Part shown: piece after piece, positions 36,521 to 44,041 of the stretch
Position numbering within the stretch: the stretch's first letter is position 1
Layout: each line of letters opens with the position of its first letter
Assembly (NCBI GenBank): GCA_019636555.1
Contig: JAHBXH010000001.1
Location: forward strand, 930,001-994,000
Length of the DNA stretch: 64,000 nucleotides
Reading direction: 5' to 3'
Source of the DNA: Phycisphaeraceae bacterium
GTDB taxonomy: Bacteria; Planctomycetota; Phycisphaerae; Phycisphaerales; UBA1924
Notes under the pieces: generated by a model
What the model saw: only the letters and a program-made list of their open reading frames with translations
Database searches by the model: none
Told to the model about the DNA's origin: nothing
Translations under genes and position numbers: made by a program

Positions 36521-36681
36521 GAGCCCGACGCGCAAGCGAGGGCGCGGGGACAATCGAACTCCGGTTGGTGCGCTCATCACCGCCGCTCTTTCAGCCCGCG
36601 AAGCGGGCGCTCGGACGTTGCCAGACACGAAGTGTCTGGTCAGCAGCCCCTCACCAAACCCTCGCCCATGAAATGGGCGAG
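36521..36681. repeat. Composite of dispersed repeats: three GAA-loop hairpins
   Basis: Three perfect hairpins, each with the loop GAA, follow one another: GCCCGC/GCGGGC (36594-36608), CCAGACAC/GTGTCTGG (36621-36639) and CTCGCCCAT/ATGGGCGAG (36661-36681). Stem sequences differ but the loop and spacing are alike. The segment GAGCCCGACGCGCAAGCGAG at 36521-36540 resembles a dispersed repeat known in several planctomycete genomes (from memory). The third hairpin lies inside the 3' end of the peptidase gene. Confidence 0.75.
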
Positions 36682-37875
36682 CGTCAGCCCCTTAATCTCC
36701 AATTTGCTCTCTCTCTTTCTCTCTCTTCTCCCTGCTCTTCGTGCCCTTCGTGGTAATTCCAAATCCGCGCCTTTCTCGGCCTTCCTTCTCCGTGGTTCTC
36801 CGTGTTGATCTCCCGCCAACCCCTCAATCACACCCTCAACCCCCCTCACAACCTCCGCCATCTTCTCATAGTCCAGCGTCTCCGGCGTATCCGTCTCCTT
36901 GTGATAGTTCCTGTTCCGATACTTCGCCGTATCCGTCGCCATCACCGCCGGGTATCCCTGCTTCCAGAAACTCCAGTGATCGCTGCTCCCCACCCGCGGC
37001 ACAGCCATCGGCAGCGCCGCGCCCTCGCACGGAAACGAACTCCCCGCCCGAAACGCGTCCACACATTCGCGCACAAACTCCTCCGCGTTCGACATCCCGA
37101 CAAACGCGATGAAGTCCCCCCGATCGGGCACGGCGTTGCCCATCAGCGCCGGTCTTCCCTGCGATCCCGGTTCATCGCTGTACATCCCGATCGTTTCGAG
37201 GCTGATCATCCCGACGATCTTTTCGCCGCGTTCCTTGCACGCCCGCGCGTACACCAGGCTCCCCATCTGATCCGTCCAGAAAAACGGCGGCTCCTCATTC
37301 GCAAAAAACACCAGCCGCACCGTCCGCGCCGGCATCTCTCCGCGTTCCCGCCGTGTCGCAAACCCGCGCGCAATCTCGAGTAGCGCCGCGCACCCGCTCG
37401 CGTTGTCGTCCGCGCCCGGCATGCGCACGCGCCCGTGCACCAAATCATCCACATGCACCGTGTCGTAGTGCGCGCCGACCACGATGATCTCTTCAGGCTT
37501 GTCCGAGCCCGCGATCTCAACTTCGAGGTTGCTCGCGTCCCGCGTCACACCGTCCGGACACACCGCGGCAAACGTTTGCCAGCGCACGACAAACCCCATC
37601 TTCGCGAGCGACAGCGCGAGAAAATCCTCCGCGTCGTAGAGCGACGGCCGCGCGTTCCGCTCCGCCATCAGCGACCGCTCACCGATCTCACCCGCAAGCC
37701 GCTCCACATCCCGCCGAAGCGCCTCCGCCCGCGGCACATCCCGCTTTTCAACCTCAATAAATCCCCGCGTCCGATCCCCCGGCATCAGTACACACCCCGC
37801 AATCCCGCCCCAAAGCCCGCCGGCCGCACCCACCAAAAAGCCCGCGAAAACCAAGCATAAACGGCCTATCTTCAT
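36640..37875 (-). CDS. M28-family metallopeptidase with repeat-encoded C-terminal tail
   Basis: 411 residues from ATG 37875. A membrane or signal segment lies at residues 4-30. The M28 zinc site is complete: H in VVGAHYDTVH, D in PGADDNASG, E in FFANEEPPF, D/H in GSSDHWSFW and the late His in NYHKETDTPETLDY. It is probably an exported aminopeptidase-like enzyme. The peptidase domain ends near residue 350. The last 55 residues or so are Arg/Lys-rich and are encoded by 9-nt repeats (36706-36806) and a GAA-loop hairpin, so the original end has been replaced or extended. A near-consensus promoter sits directly at the start codon. Confidence 0.9.
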   Translation of the reverse strand: MKIGRLCLVFAGFLVGAAGGLWGGIAGCVLMPGDRTRGFIEVEKRDVPRAEALRRDVERLAGEIGERSLMAERNARPSLYDAEDFLALSLAKMGFVVRWQTFAAVCPDGVTRDASNLEVEIAGSDKPEEIIVVGAHYDTVHVDDLVHGRVRMPGADDNASGCAALLEIARGFATRRERGEMPARTVRLVFFANEEPPFFWTDQMGSLVYARACKERGEKIVGMISLETIGMYSDEPGSQGRPALMGNAVPDRGDFIAFVGMSNAEEFVRECVDAFRAGSSFPCEGAALPMAVPRVGSSDHWSFWKQGYPAVMATDTAKYRNRNYHKETDTPETLDYEKMAEVVRGVEGVIEGLAGDQHGEPRRRKAEKGADLELPRRARRAGRRERKRESKLEIKGLTLAHFMGEGLVRGC

Positions 37876-37880
37876 GAGTT

Positions 37881-37909
37881 AGTATACACTAAGTTTTGAG
37901 TGGTGTCAA
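37881..37909 (-). promoter_or_regulatory. Near-consensus sigma-70 promoter at the M28 start codon
   Basis: On the minus strand, TTGACA (37904-37909), a 17-nt spacer and TATACT (37881-37886) lie immediately upstream of ATG 37875. Only 5 nt separate the -10 box from the ATG and there is no Shine-Dalgarno, so the mRNA should be leaderless. A TTAGT/ACTAA dyad overlaps the -10 box. Confidence 0.85.
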
Positions 37910-38041
37910 CTGAAGAACAGATGATTCGGAACCGGCTCTCTACGAGCCCGGACTGCGCAGATGCGTTTGGGGTCACACCCGATACAGATTGTGGTGGTAC
38001 CTATCCAGAGTAGCGAGAAAAATCAATTGAAGAAATCGCAA

Positions 38042-38374
38042 ATGCGAACTATCTGGATCTGGTTTTCGGCGTCGGCTCTCGCGGCGCTCGTCCTGCTCGG
38101 AACGTTGGTGCTAGTGCGAGCAAGTGTAATCGATCGCGCGTGGCTGGTTGTCGCTGGCGCGCTCTGTTTTGCGCCGACTCCAATCGCGCTCGGAGTATTA
38201 CTCGGAAACCGTCGGCGAGTGATTCACGCGGCAAGGCGCTGGGAATACCAATTGTGCCGCGAGTGTGCATATCCGATTTCTTCGGGGACCGACGATTTGT
38301 ACACGTGCCCCGAGTGCGGTACAACGCAGTCGATCTCTCAGACTGTGTCGTATTGGCGTCGCATCGCGGCGTGA
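38042..38374 (+). CDS. Small membrane protein with C-terminal zinc ribbon
   Basis: 110 residues from ATG 38042. Two membrane helices (about 5-28 and 34-55) precede a short basic linker and a four-cysteine zinc ribbon: Cys72/Cys75 in LCRECAYP and Cys89/Cys92 in YTCPECG. The combination is common in small planctomycete membrane proteins of unknown function. The ribosome site is weak and the start is chosen at the first helix. An in-frame ATG at 37961 adds non-conserved residues. Confidence 0.75.
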   Translation: MRTIWIWFSASALAALVLLGTLVLVRASVIDRAWLVVAGALCFAPTPIALGVLLGNRRRVIHAARRWEYQLCRECAYPISSGTDDLYTCPECGTTQSISQTVSYWRRIAA

Positions 38375-38417
38375 ATCATCGTCGCTTGCCTATTCTCGGC
38401 GCGCCCCGGCGGAACCT

Positions 38418-40013
38418 TCACGCCGCCCGCTCAAACGCCACAGGCCTCGCTTCAATCTCCGAAGCCCTCATTTCCGGTACGTGCTGCCTGATCGCCCGCA
38501 CGACCGCTTCCTTCTCCACCATCTGCCGCGCTGTGCTCAACTCCGCCACCATCGCAGGCAGATTGAAATCTTGCCGCAATTCTCCCGCGGCAGTTCCAGC
38601 CCACGAGCGAATCCCCGGGAAAGCCGTCGCGCGCAATTGCTCCGAGTCGTAGCACAATTCCTCGTGCAGCTTCTCGCCCGGCCGCTTCCCCGTCACCGCA
38701 ACTTCCATCAGCGGCAGCCCGCTGTCCGCGTTCTGAAACCCCCTCCCGGAGGGAGGGGGTAGGGGGTGGGTCGCTGCCTTTGTCTCAAGAGTTTCGCTCG
38801 GCCCCGCAATCCCCTTCACCACCGGCGCATACCCATGCGCCCGCACAAACCGCATCGCCAGATCCATGATCTTCACCGGGTCGCCCATGTCCAGCACGAA
38901 CACCGCCGCATCCGGCCCCGGCTCGATCGCGGCACTCTGGATCACCAGCATCGCCGCCTCGTGAATCGTCATGAAATACCGCGTCATCCGCGGGTCCGTC
39001 ACCGTGATCGGTCCGCCCTCCGCGATCTGCGTGCTCCAGATCGGCAGCACGCTGCACGCGCTCCCCAGCACGTTGCCGAACCGCACCATGCTGAAACTCG
39101 TGGCGTCGCACTTCGTGCCGCGCGTGCTTGCGCGCGCCTGTCGATGCAACCCCTGGGTGTACATCTCCGCCAGCCTCTTCGTTGCGCCCATCACGCTCGT
39201 CGGGTTCACAGCCTTGTCGCTGCTGATGAGTACAAACCGCTTCGCCCCGCTCGCCAGCGCCGCGTCCGCGACGCTCTTGGTGCCGAACAAATTATTTGTC
39301 AGCGCGTGCGCCGGATGATCCTCCATCAGCGGCACATGCTTATGAGCCGCGGCATGGAACACCACATCCGGCTTCAGTTCCAGCACGTGCCGCATCGTCG
39401 CGTCCGCATCGGCAATGTCATGAAGCAGCGCCCGCCGCTTCACATCCGGAAACTTCCGCGCGATCTGCCGATCGATCTCAAAGAGCGCGTTCTCGCTCCG
39501 CTCCATCAGGATCAGCGCGCCCGGCTTGAACGTCGCCGCGATCCGCGCGATCTCCGATCCGATCGACCCGCCCGCGCCCGTGATCAACACCCTCGCGCCC
39601 TCGAGCACGCCCGCCACCGCGCGCCGGTCGATCCCGTATGGCGTCCGCCCGATCAGGTCCGTCACATCGATCTCGCGCGCGACCCGCGTAAACGTCGCGC
39701 CCGGCGCGCGCTCCAGCATTTCATTGAGTGGCGTCACGATGCGCTCTTCGAGCCCCGCGCGCCGAACTGCCTCGCGCGCCGTCTCGATCTGCCGCGCCAT
39801 CGCGCCCGGAAGCGAAACGATCGCGATCGTCGCGCCCGTCTCCCGCGCCAGCCCCGCGACATCCGCCAGCGCGTTCCCGTCCTTCGATTCAATATCAATG
39901 AATCCCGCAGCCGACGGCGCATCCGGGATCAGTCGCAGCTGATCCGCGAGCAGGCTCAAGGTCTGTGCCGTTCCGATGAGTATCGCGCGAGATGGAACTT
40001 CCGGCATCTGCAT
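38418..40013 (-). CDS. CapD/FlaA1-like nucleotide-sugar dehydratase/epimerase
   Basis: 531 residues from ATG 40013 with GGGAGAG upstream. Acts on UDP-sugars for capsule or O-antigen synthesis. A CoA-binding-like Rossmann region comes first (about 5-130). The SDR domain follows, with VLITGAGGSIGSEIARI, HAAAHKHVPLMEDHP, LISSDKAVNPTSVMGATKRLAE (Met in the place of the usual Tyr, as in the FlaA1 group) and KRPGEKLHEELCYD. The four membrane helices of classical CapD are missing, so it is soluble. Residues about 409-427 are an in-frame insertion encoded by the palindromic repeat. Confidence 0.88.
   Translation of the reverse strand: MQMPEVPSRAILIGTAQTLSLLADQLRLIPDAPSAAGFIDIESKDGNALADVAGLARETGATIAIVSLPGAMARQIETAREAVRRAGLEERIVTPLNEMLERAPGATFTRVAREIDVTDLIGRTPYGIDRRAVAGVLEGARVLITGAGGSIGSEIARIAATFKPGALILMERSENALFEIDRQIARKFPDVKRRALLHDIADADATMRHVLELKPDVVFHAAAHKHVPLMEDHPAHALTNNLFGTKSVADAALASGAKRFVLISSDKAVNPTSVMGATKRLAEMYTQGLHRQARASTRGTKCDATSFSMVRFGNVLGSACSVLPIWSTQIAEGGPITVTDPRMTRYFMTIHEAAMLVIQSAAIEPGPDAAVFVLDMGDPVKIMDLAMRFVRAHGYAPVVKGIAGPSETLETKAATHPLPPPSGRGFQNADSGLPLMEVAVTGKRPGEKLHEELCYDSEQLRATAFPGIRSWAGTAAGELRQDFNLPAMVAELSTARQMVEKEAVVRAIRQHVPEMRASEIEARPVAFERAA
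38737..38772. repeat. Palindromic element copy inserted in the CapD-like gene
   Basis: Core CCCTCCCTCCGGGAGGGGG on the minus strand. It is diverged from the miaA/der copies and has no adjacent tandem array. Its peptide (PLPPPSGRGF) is read in the same frame as in der (PQPLPSGKGL). Confidence 0.75.
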
Positions 40014-40119
40014 GGACTCTCCCGTTGAGTTCTTCCATCTGGTTATCGGCCGAACCGCACCCAAACTTCGCCAGGATTGCGAAGAAGTCGCGCACTCTTC
40101 ACGGGAAGCCCTCCGCGCG

Positions 40120-40146
40120 AAAAAAAACCCGGGCCGGTGCCCGGGT
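40120..40146 (-). terminator. Intrinsic terminator after the RRM gene
   Basis: On the minus strand the stem ACCCGGGC/GCCCGGGT with loop ACCG is followed by eight T residues (A-run at 40120-40127). It lies about 135 bp past the RRM stop and before the CapD-like start. Confidence 0.88.
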
Positions 40147-40280
40147 CTCGTCACTTCGAGTTTCCGGATCGCGAATCCGCAATCCGAATTCATTGTTTCG
40201 AATCTTCGCGCGACTCGGCACCATCCGATGCATCGTCGCGCGCTTCAAGCCCGCGCGATTCAACACCGCGCGCCTCCGAA

Positions 40281-40661
40281 TTACCAGCCGCCGCCGTCGC
40301 CGCCCCGATCGCGACCGCCACGTCCGCCGCCGAATCCGCCGCGTCCGCCGCCACCACCACCGAATCCGCCGCGTCCACCGCCGCCACCGAATCCGCCGCG
40401 ACCGCCACCTGCGCCGGCTTCACGGGGCTTGGCTTCGTTGACAACGAGCGGACGTCCGCCGAACTGTTGACCGTTGCTCGCGGCAATCGCCTTGCGGGCC
40501 TCTTCGTCGTTGGCCATTTCAACAAATCCGAAGCCGCGCGGGCGACCGGTCTCGCGATCGATCACGATCGCGGCCGACGTCACCGAACCGAATGTGCCAA
40601 AGTGATTCCGGAGTTCATCTTCGGTGCAGCTGAAGGGCAGATTGCCGACGTAAATCCTCAT
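40281..40661 (-). CDS. RRM RNA-binding protein with Gly/Arg-rich tail
   Basis: 126 residues from ATG 40661. One RNA recognition motif (residues 1-80) has RNP2 IYVGNL and RNP1 RGFGFVEM. The tail consists of RGG/FGGGG repeats, as in cold-inducible bacterial and cyanobacterial Rbp proteins. It probably binds mRNA under cold or stress. The Gly-rich end is encoded by short GC-rich repeats that could expand or contract. Its own terminator follows. Confidence 0.93.
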   Translation of the reverse strand: MRIYVGNLPFSCTEDELRNHFGTFGSVTSAAIVIDRETGRPRGFGFVEMANDEEARKAIAASNGQQFGGRPLVVNEAKPREAGAGGGRGGFGGGGGRGGFGGGGGGRGGFGGGRGGRDRGGDGGGW

Positions 40662-40848
40662 AACCGTTTCTCGCATCTTGCCTGAGCATCCAACCCAGAA
40701 CGGTGAAACCAACTCGGCGCTCAGGCAGAATCCGAAACGGTCCCAAGACCACCCACTTCAGACATTCGAACGGGTGCAATCCGCCAAAAGTATAGCCGCG
40801 GCGGCGCGGGGGCTCTTTGGGGGCGCGCCGGGGGCTAGTCTTGGCCGC

Positions 40849-42153
40849 ATGTCGAGCGGATCGATCCAGATTTCGGGGCCGGTCGTCGGCGCGGCGATTT
40901 CGTCGCAGCCGGAGACGGAAATGGCGGTGCGTGCCGCGGCACACGATTGTCTTTTGCAACTCGGCTCGCGGGCCTGCGACCTCGCGATCGTGTTTTTCTC
41001 GGCGCATCACACCGAGCGCGCGGACGAGATCTCGAAATGGGTGCGCGAGATGCTGCGCCCGGTCAATTGCCTCGGAGTTTCGGCGGAATCGGTCCTGGGC
41101 GGCGCGATCGAACTCGAGCGCACGCCGGGCGTGGCGATCCTCGCGCTCTCGCTTCCGAATGTTCGACTGAGCGCGTTCACATCGGATTCGTTTCCGCCGC
41201 TCGACGCGAAGGAAAAAGAACACGTCGCGGTGCTGGCGGGCGGGATCGGCGCCGCGGACGACACTGCGGCGACGATCGTCTTCGCAGATCCGTTCAGCAT
41301 CCCGGTTTTGCAGCTCATCCCGATGATGAACAAGGCGCGCCGAACCGATCCGGAAGGGCGCCCGATCGGGAAAGTGATCGGCGGGCTGGCGTCGGCGGCG
41401 CGGGCGCCGGGCGGGAACGTGATGTTTCTCGACGACAAGGTGATGAAGTTCGGCGCGGTGGGCGTGACGATCTCGGGCAATGTCGAAGTCGAGACGATCG
41501 TGAGCCAGGGTTGCCGCGCGGTGGGGCAGCCGCTGGTGATCACGCGCGCAAAGAACAATCTGATCATGCAGCTCGGCGGGCGGCCGGCGCGCGAGGTGAT
41601 GCGCGAAGTGGTGAACGAGATGGACCCGGGCGAGCGCGGCGCGCTCTCGGGCGGCTTGTTTCTCGGGCGCGTGATCAACGAGTACAAGGAACGGTTCGGG
41701 CGCGACGATTTTCTCATCCGCGCCGTGGTGGGGGAAGACCCGGCATCGGGCTCGATCGCCGTCGCGGATTTCGTGCGCGCGGGGCAGACAGTGCAGTTTC
41801 ACGTGCGCGACGCCGACACGGCGACGCAGGACCTGTCGCTCCTGCTCGATGCGCAGCGGCTGCACGAGCGGCCGGCGGGCGGGCTGCTCGTGACGTGCAA
41901 CGGACGCGGAACGCGGCTGTTTTCCGAGAAGAACCACGATGCGGCAGCGGTCTGCCGCGCTTTCGGGCAGGGCGTGACGGCGGGCGAACAACTCGCCAAG
42001 CCGGGCGCGTTCATCGCGCCCTCGTTCATGCCGGCGGGAAGCGCATTCGCGCTCGCGGGCTTTTTCGCGGCCGGCGAGATCGCGCCGGTCGGGCCCGAGT
42101 CGTTCCTGCATGGGAACAGCGCGTGTCTGACGTTGTTTCGGGCGAAGAAATGA
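40849..42153 (+). CDS. FIST-domain sensor protein
   Basis: 434 residues from ATG 40849. It has the FIST N domain (about 30-220; DLAIVFFSAHHTE, LGVSAESVLGGAIELE) and FIST C domain (about 240-410; INEYKERFGRDDFLIRAVVGED, GGLLVTCNGRGTRLF). It ends HGNSACLTLFRAKK, matching the family end LHNETLTL. FIST proteins are thought to bind small ligands, possibly amino acids, and feed signalling pathways. Its stop codon directly abuts a heptamer repeat array. No kinase is next to it. Confidence 0.9.
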   Translation: MSSGSIQISGPVVGAAISSQPETEMAVRAAAHDCLLQLGSRACDLAIVFFSAHHTERADEISKWVREMLRPVNCLGVSAESVLGGAIELERTPGVAILALSLPNVRLSAFTSDSFPPLDAKEKEHVAVLAGGIGAADDTAATIVFADPFSIPVLQLIPMMNKARRTDPEGRPIGKVIGGLASAARAPGGNVMFLDDKVMKFGAVGVTISGNVEVETIVSQGCRAVGQPLVITRAKNNLIMQLGGRPAREVMREVVNEMDPGERGALSGGLFLGRVINEYKERFGRDDFLIRAVVGEDPASGSIAVADFVRAGQTVQFHVRDADTATQDLSLLLDAQRLHERPAGGLLVTCNGRGTRLFSEKNHDAAAVCRAFGQGVTAGEQLAKPGAFIAPSFMPAGSAFALAGFFAAGEIAPVGPESFLHGNSACLTLFRAKK

Positions 42154-42237
42154 GGCACTAGGCATTTGGCACTAGGCACTTGGCATTGGGCATTGGGTAT
42201 TGGGCATTGGGCATTGGGCATTCGGCATTAGGCACTA
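42154..42237. repeat. Twelve-unit heptamer tandem array after the FIST gene
   Basis: Twelve exact-length 7-nt units of consensus GGCATTG (variants GGCACTA, GGCACTT, GGCATTT, GGTATTG) start at the base after the stop codon. Variants are symmetrically placed, with GGCACTA at both ends and GGCATTG in the middle. Similar heptamers are known as STRR repeats in cyanobacteria. Confidence 0.92.
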
Positions 42238-42293
42238 GAAATGCGGAAAATCGGATTTGGTGTTACTGAGAACTGGCCTCGGAAGACACGCGG

Positions 42294-42785
42294 ATGAGCA
42301 ACGAGTTGTCGGGCAATTCGCGCGGGGGTGGAGCACGGGCGATCGGCGGGATGGCGCTCTTTGTTGCCGCGGCCGTGTGCTTCGCGGCGCTTGCGATTGT
42401 GCGCCCGGCGGAGATCGGTTCGGTCCAAACGGGAATCGATCAGTGTGCCGCGTGCGGGATGACGATCGAGGATTCGGGCTTTGCGGGCGCGCGGGTGATG
42501 AGAGAGGGCGGGCGCACGCTGTATTACGACGATCTCGGCTGCATGCTCGACGCGGCACGCGAGAAGAACGCGGTACCGGCGATCAAGACCTTTGTGCAGG
42601 ATGCCCAAGACGGAAAGTGGGTGCGCGCGGAAAAGGCATGGTTTGTGATGGATGCAAAGAACCGCACGCCGATGGGCTCGGGGATCGTGGCGTTTCGCAC
42701 GAAGCCCGCGGCGGGAGCGATGACGTTTCAGGAAGTCGTGGAGAAGCGGCACGCGTACATGAAGGCGAAGTACGGGGGCGAGTGA
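42294..42785 (+). CDS. NosL-like protein
   Basis: 163 residues. One N-terminal membrane helix (about 17-37) precedes the NosL pattern: CAACGM (Cys51, Cys54, Met56), GGRTLYYDDLGCML, then WFVMDAKNRTPMGSGIVAF. NosL-type proteins bind Cu(I) and deliver it to nitrous-oxide reductase or other sites. The nos genes are not nearby. The copper ATPase at 55498 is the only other copper gene in the window. The anchor lacks a lipobox, unlike classical NosL. Confidence 0.85.
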   Translation: MSNELSGNSRGGGARAIGGMALFVAAAVCFAALAIVRPAEIGSVQTGIDQCAACGMTIEDSGFAGARVMREGGRTLYYDDLGCMLDAAREKNAVPAIKTFVQDAQDGKWVRAEKAWFVMDAKNRTPMGSGIVAFRTKPAAGAMTFQEVVEKRHAYMKAKYGGE

Positions 42786-42817
42786 GCGGTCTTTGTATGC
42801 TGAGGCAGAAGGCAATA

Positions 42818-42853
42818 GGTCTCATAGGTCCTATGGGACCCATAGGACCTATT
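42818..42853. repeat. 9-nt tandem repeat upstream of the four-helix-bundle gene
   Basis: Four 9-mers: GGTCTCATA, GGTCCTATG, GGACCCATA and GGACCTATT. It ends 20 bp before the start of the next gene. Confidence 0.85.
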
Positions 42854-42872
42854 TCTGAAGGTCGGACGCGAG

Positions 42873-43448
42873 GTGGGCATGCCCTTCATTCCAGCACACG
42901 GCAACTACAAGGAACTGCTTTCCTATCAGAAGGCCGAAGTCATCTACGACATCACGTTTCGCTTTTGCGAGCGCTTCCTGAAGAAGGGCGACCGCACCAT
43001 CGACCAAATGGTGCAGGCGGCACGGTCCGGCAAACAGAACATCGTGGAGGGATGCGCGGCGTCGGGGACTTCGAAGGAAATGGAGATCAAGCTGGTCAAC
43101 GTGGCGCGGGCGAGCTTGGAGGAACTGCTGAACGACTACCAGGATTACCTTCGCGTGCGCGATTTCCCGCTCTGGCCGAAAGATTCAAAAGAAGCCCTCT
43201 TCGTCCGCAAGCTCGGCAATGAGCCTCATACGTCCTATGAGACCTATCGGCCCTATTGCGAAACCCGCCCCGGCGATGTCGTCGCCAACATCACCATCTG
43301 CGTGATCCACCAGGCCAACTACCTGCTGGACCGCCAGATCCGCCGACTCGAGAAAGACTTCATCGAGCACGGCGGCATCCGCGAACGAATGCTCAAAGCA
43401 CGCTTGCAACATCGAGGCGCACAGCCCAAGCCCGGTGACACAAAATAG
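42873..43448 (+). CDS. Four-helix-bundle (S23/bAvd-like) protein with suffix domain
   Basis: 191 residues. The start is taken at 42873 (MGMPFIPAHGNYKELLSYQKAE). The first half is a four-helix bundle of the S23/Avd type: YQKAEVIYDITFRFCERFL, TIDQMVQAARSGKQNIVEGC, TSKEMEIKLVNVARASLEELL and DYQDYLRVRDF. The C-terminal half fits the suffix domain often fused to it (VANITICVIHQANYLLDRQI). Family members occur in rRNA intervening sequences or help diversity-generating reverse transcriptases; neither is present here. Residues 119-129 (HTSYETYRPYC) are encoded by DNA resembling the flanking 9-nt repeats. The function of this copy is unknown. Confidence 0.85.
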   Translation: MGMPFIPAHGNYKELLSYQKAEVIYDITFRFCERFLKKGDRTIDQMVQAARSGKQNIVEGCAASGTSKEMEIKLVNVARASLEELLNDYQDYLRVRDFPLWPKDSKEALFVRKLGNEPHTSYETYRPYCETRPGDVVANITICVIHQANYLLDRQIRRLEKDFIEHGGIRERMLKARLQHRGAQPKPGDTK

Positions 43449-43477
43449 CTTTCCGGCATAAGCCTCATCAGCCATTT

Positions 43478-43531
43478 GGCCCCATCGGTCTAATTCGTCC
43501 TATTGGTCCCATCGGTCCTATTGGTCGCATC
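43478..43531. repeat. 9-nt tandem repeat downstream of the four-helix-bundle gene
   Basis: Six 9-mers: GGCCCCATC, GGTCTAATT, CGTCCTATT, GGTCCCATC, GGTCCTATT and GGTCGCATC. Same family as the array upstream of the gene and the segment inside it. A faint continuation (GAGTCGCAT, GGGATCTAT) is seen at 43814-43831. Confidence 0.88.
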
Positions 43532-43625
43532 GCGCTCGCGTCGGCGAGCGCGATGTGGTGGAGCGGCCGGGCGACGCAGTTGGAGCCAATGGGCTCCCAG
43601 TGGAAGGACCCTGCAAGCCCACTCG

Positions 43626-43805
43626 AAGTCGACTATCTTCGAGTTTGAGTTTGCGACGAGCCGCTTTGATCATGATCCGGCGGAGTGCGACCTGATCGTC
43701 TGCTGGGAGGACGACAACAACAAGAGCGGGCTGGAAGTGGTGGAGTTGAAAAGGTTTGTGAGAGGCGCGGAGCAACTCGCGGATTCCGCCGGCGCGAAGG
43801 AATAG
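43626..43805 (+). pseudogene. Remnant of a conserved hypothetical gene
   Basis: The translated segment FEFATSRFDHDPAECDLIVCWEDD and LEVVELKRFV looks like the interior of a conserved protein, with its CDLIVCWE core. It has no start, and upstream the frame runs into repeat DNA. It ends at TAG 43803. The intact family is recalled only vaguely, so the remnant call is tentative. The whole 43449-44041 gap otherwise holds repeats and the blaI promoter. Confidence 0.45.
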
Positions 43806-43857
43806 GTCGTGTGAGTCGCATGGGATCTATACGAACTGTTTGACGGAATCGGAGCGC

Positions 43858-43924
43858 GCCCGCCCCGCCCCGCCCCGCCCGCCCCGCCCGCCCCCAACCC
43901 CCTCCCTCAGGGAGGGGGCTTCGG
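43858..43924. repeat. Pentamer array plus palindromic element upstream of blaI
   Basis: A run of CGCCC pentamers (about 43858-43889) is followed directly by a palindromic element copy (about 43890-43924, core CCTCCCTCAGGGAGGGGG). The array-then-palindrome order is as in miaA and der. The 3' flank GGGGCTTCGGAAA is shared with the der copy. Confidence 0.78.
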
Positions 43925-43967
43925 AAATGCGCGATTCAAACTTTTTGTTTGAAAATTGCCGCAACCG

Positions 43968-44016
43968 TTGACGGCCTACGACGGTTGTAGTATCTTGACT
44001 ACGACAGCGGTAGTAG
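43968..44016 (+). promoter_or_regulatory. blaI promoter with BlaI-type operator half-sites
   Basis: TTGACG (43968-43973), a 17-nt spacer and TATCTT (43991-43996) form the promoter. Half-sites CTAC/GTAG recur at 43976, 43987, 43999 and 44010, 11-12 bp apart. The central dyad GTAGT-N6-ACTAC (43987-44002) covers the -10 box. BlaI/MecI operators have a TACA/TGTA-type core, so autorepression is likely. Confidence 0.8.
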
Positions 44017-44041
44017 ACCGCGGTCGGAACGGACGGAGCAC

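Noticed and set aside
42154..42237. Possible CRISPR array
   Set aside because: Units are contiguous 7-mers without spacers and no cas genes are present.
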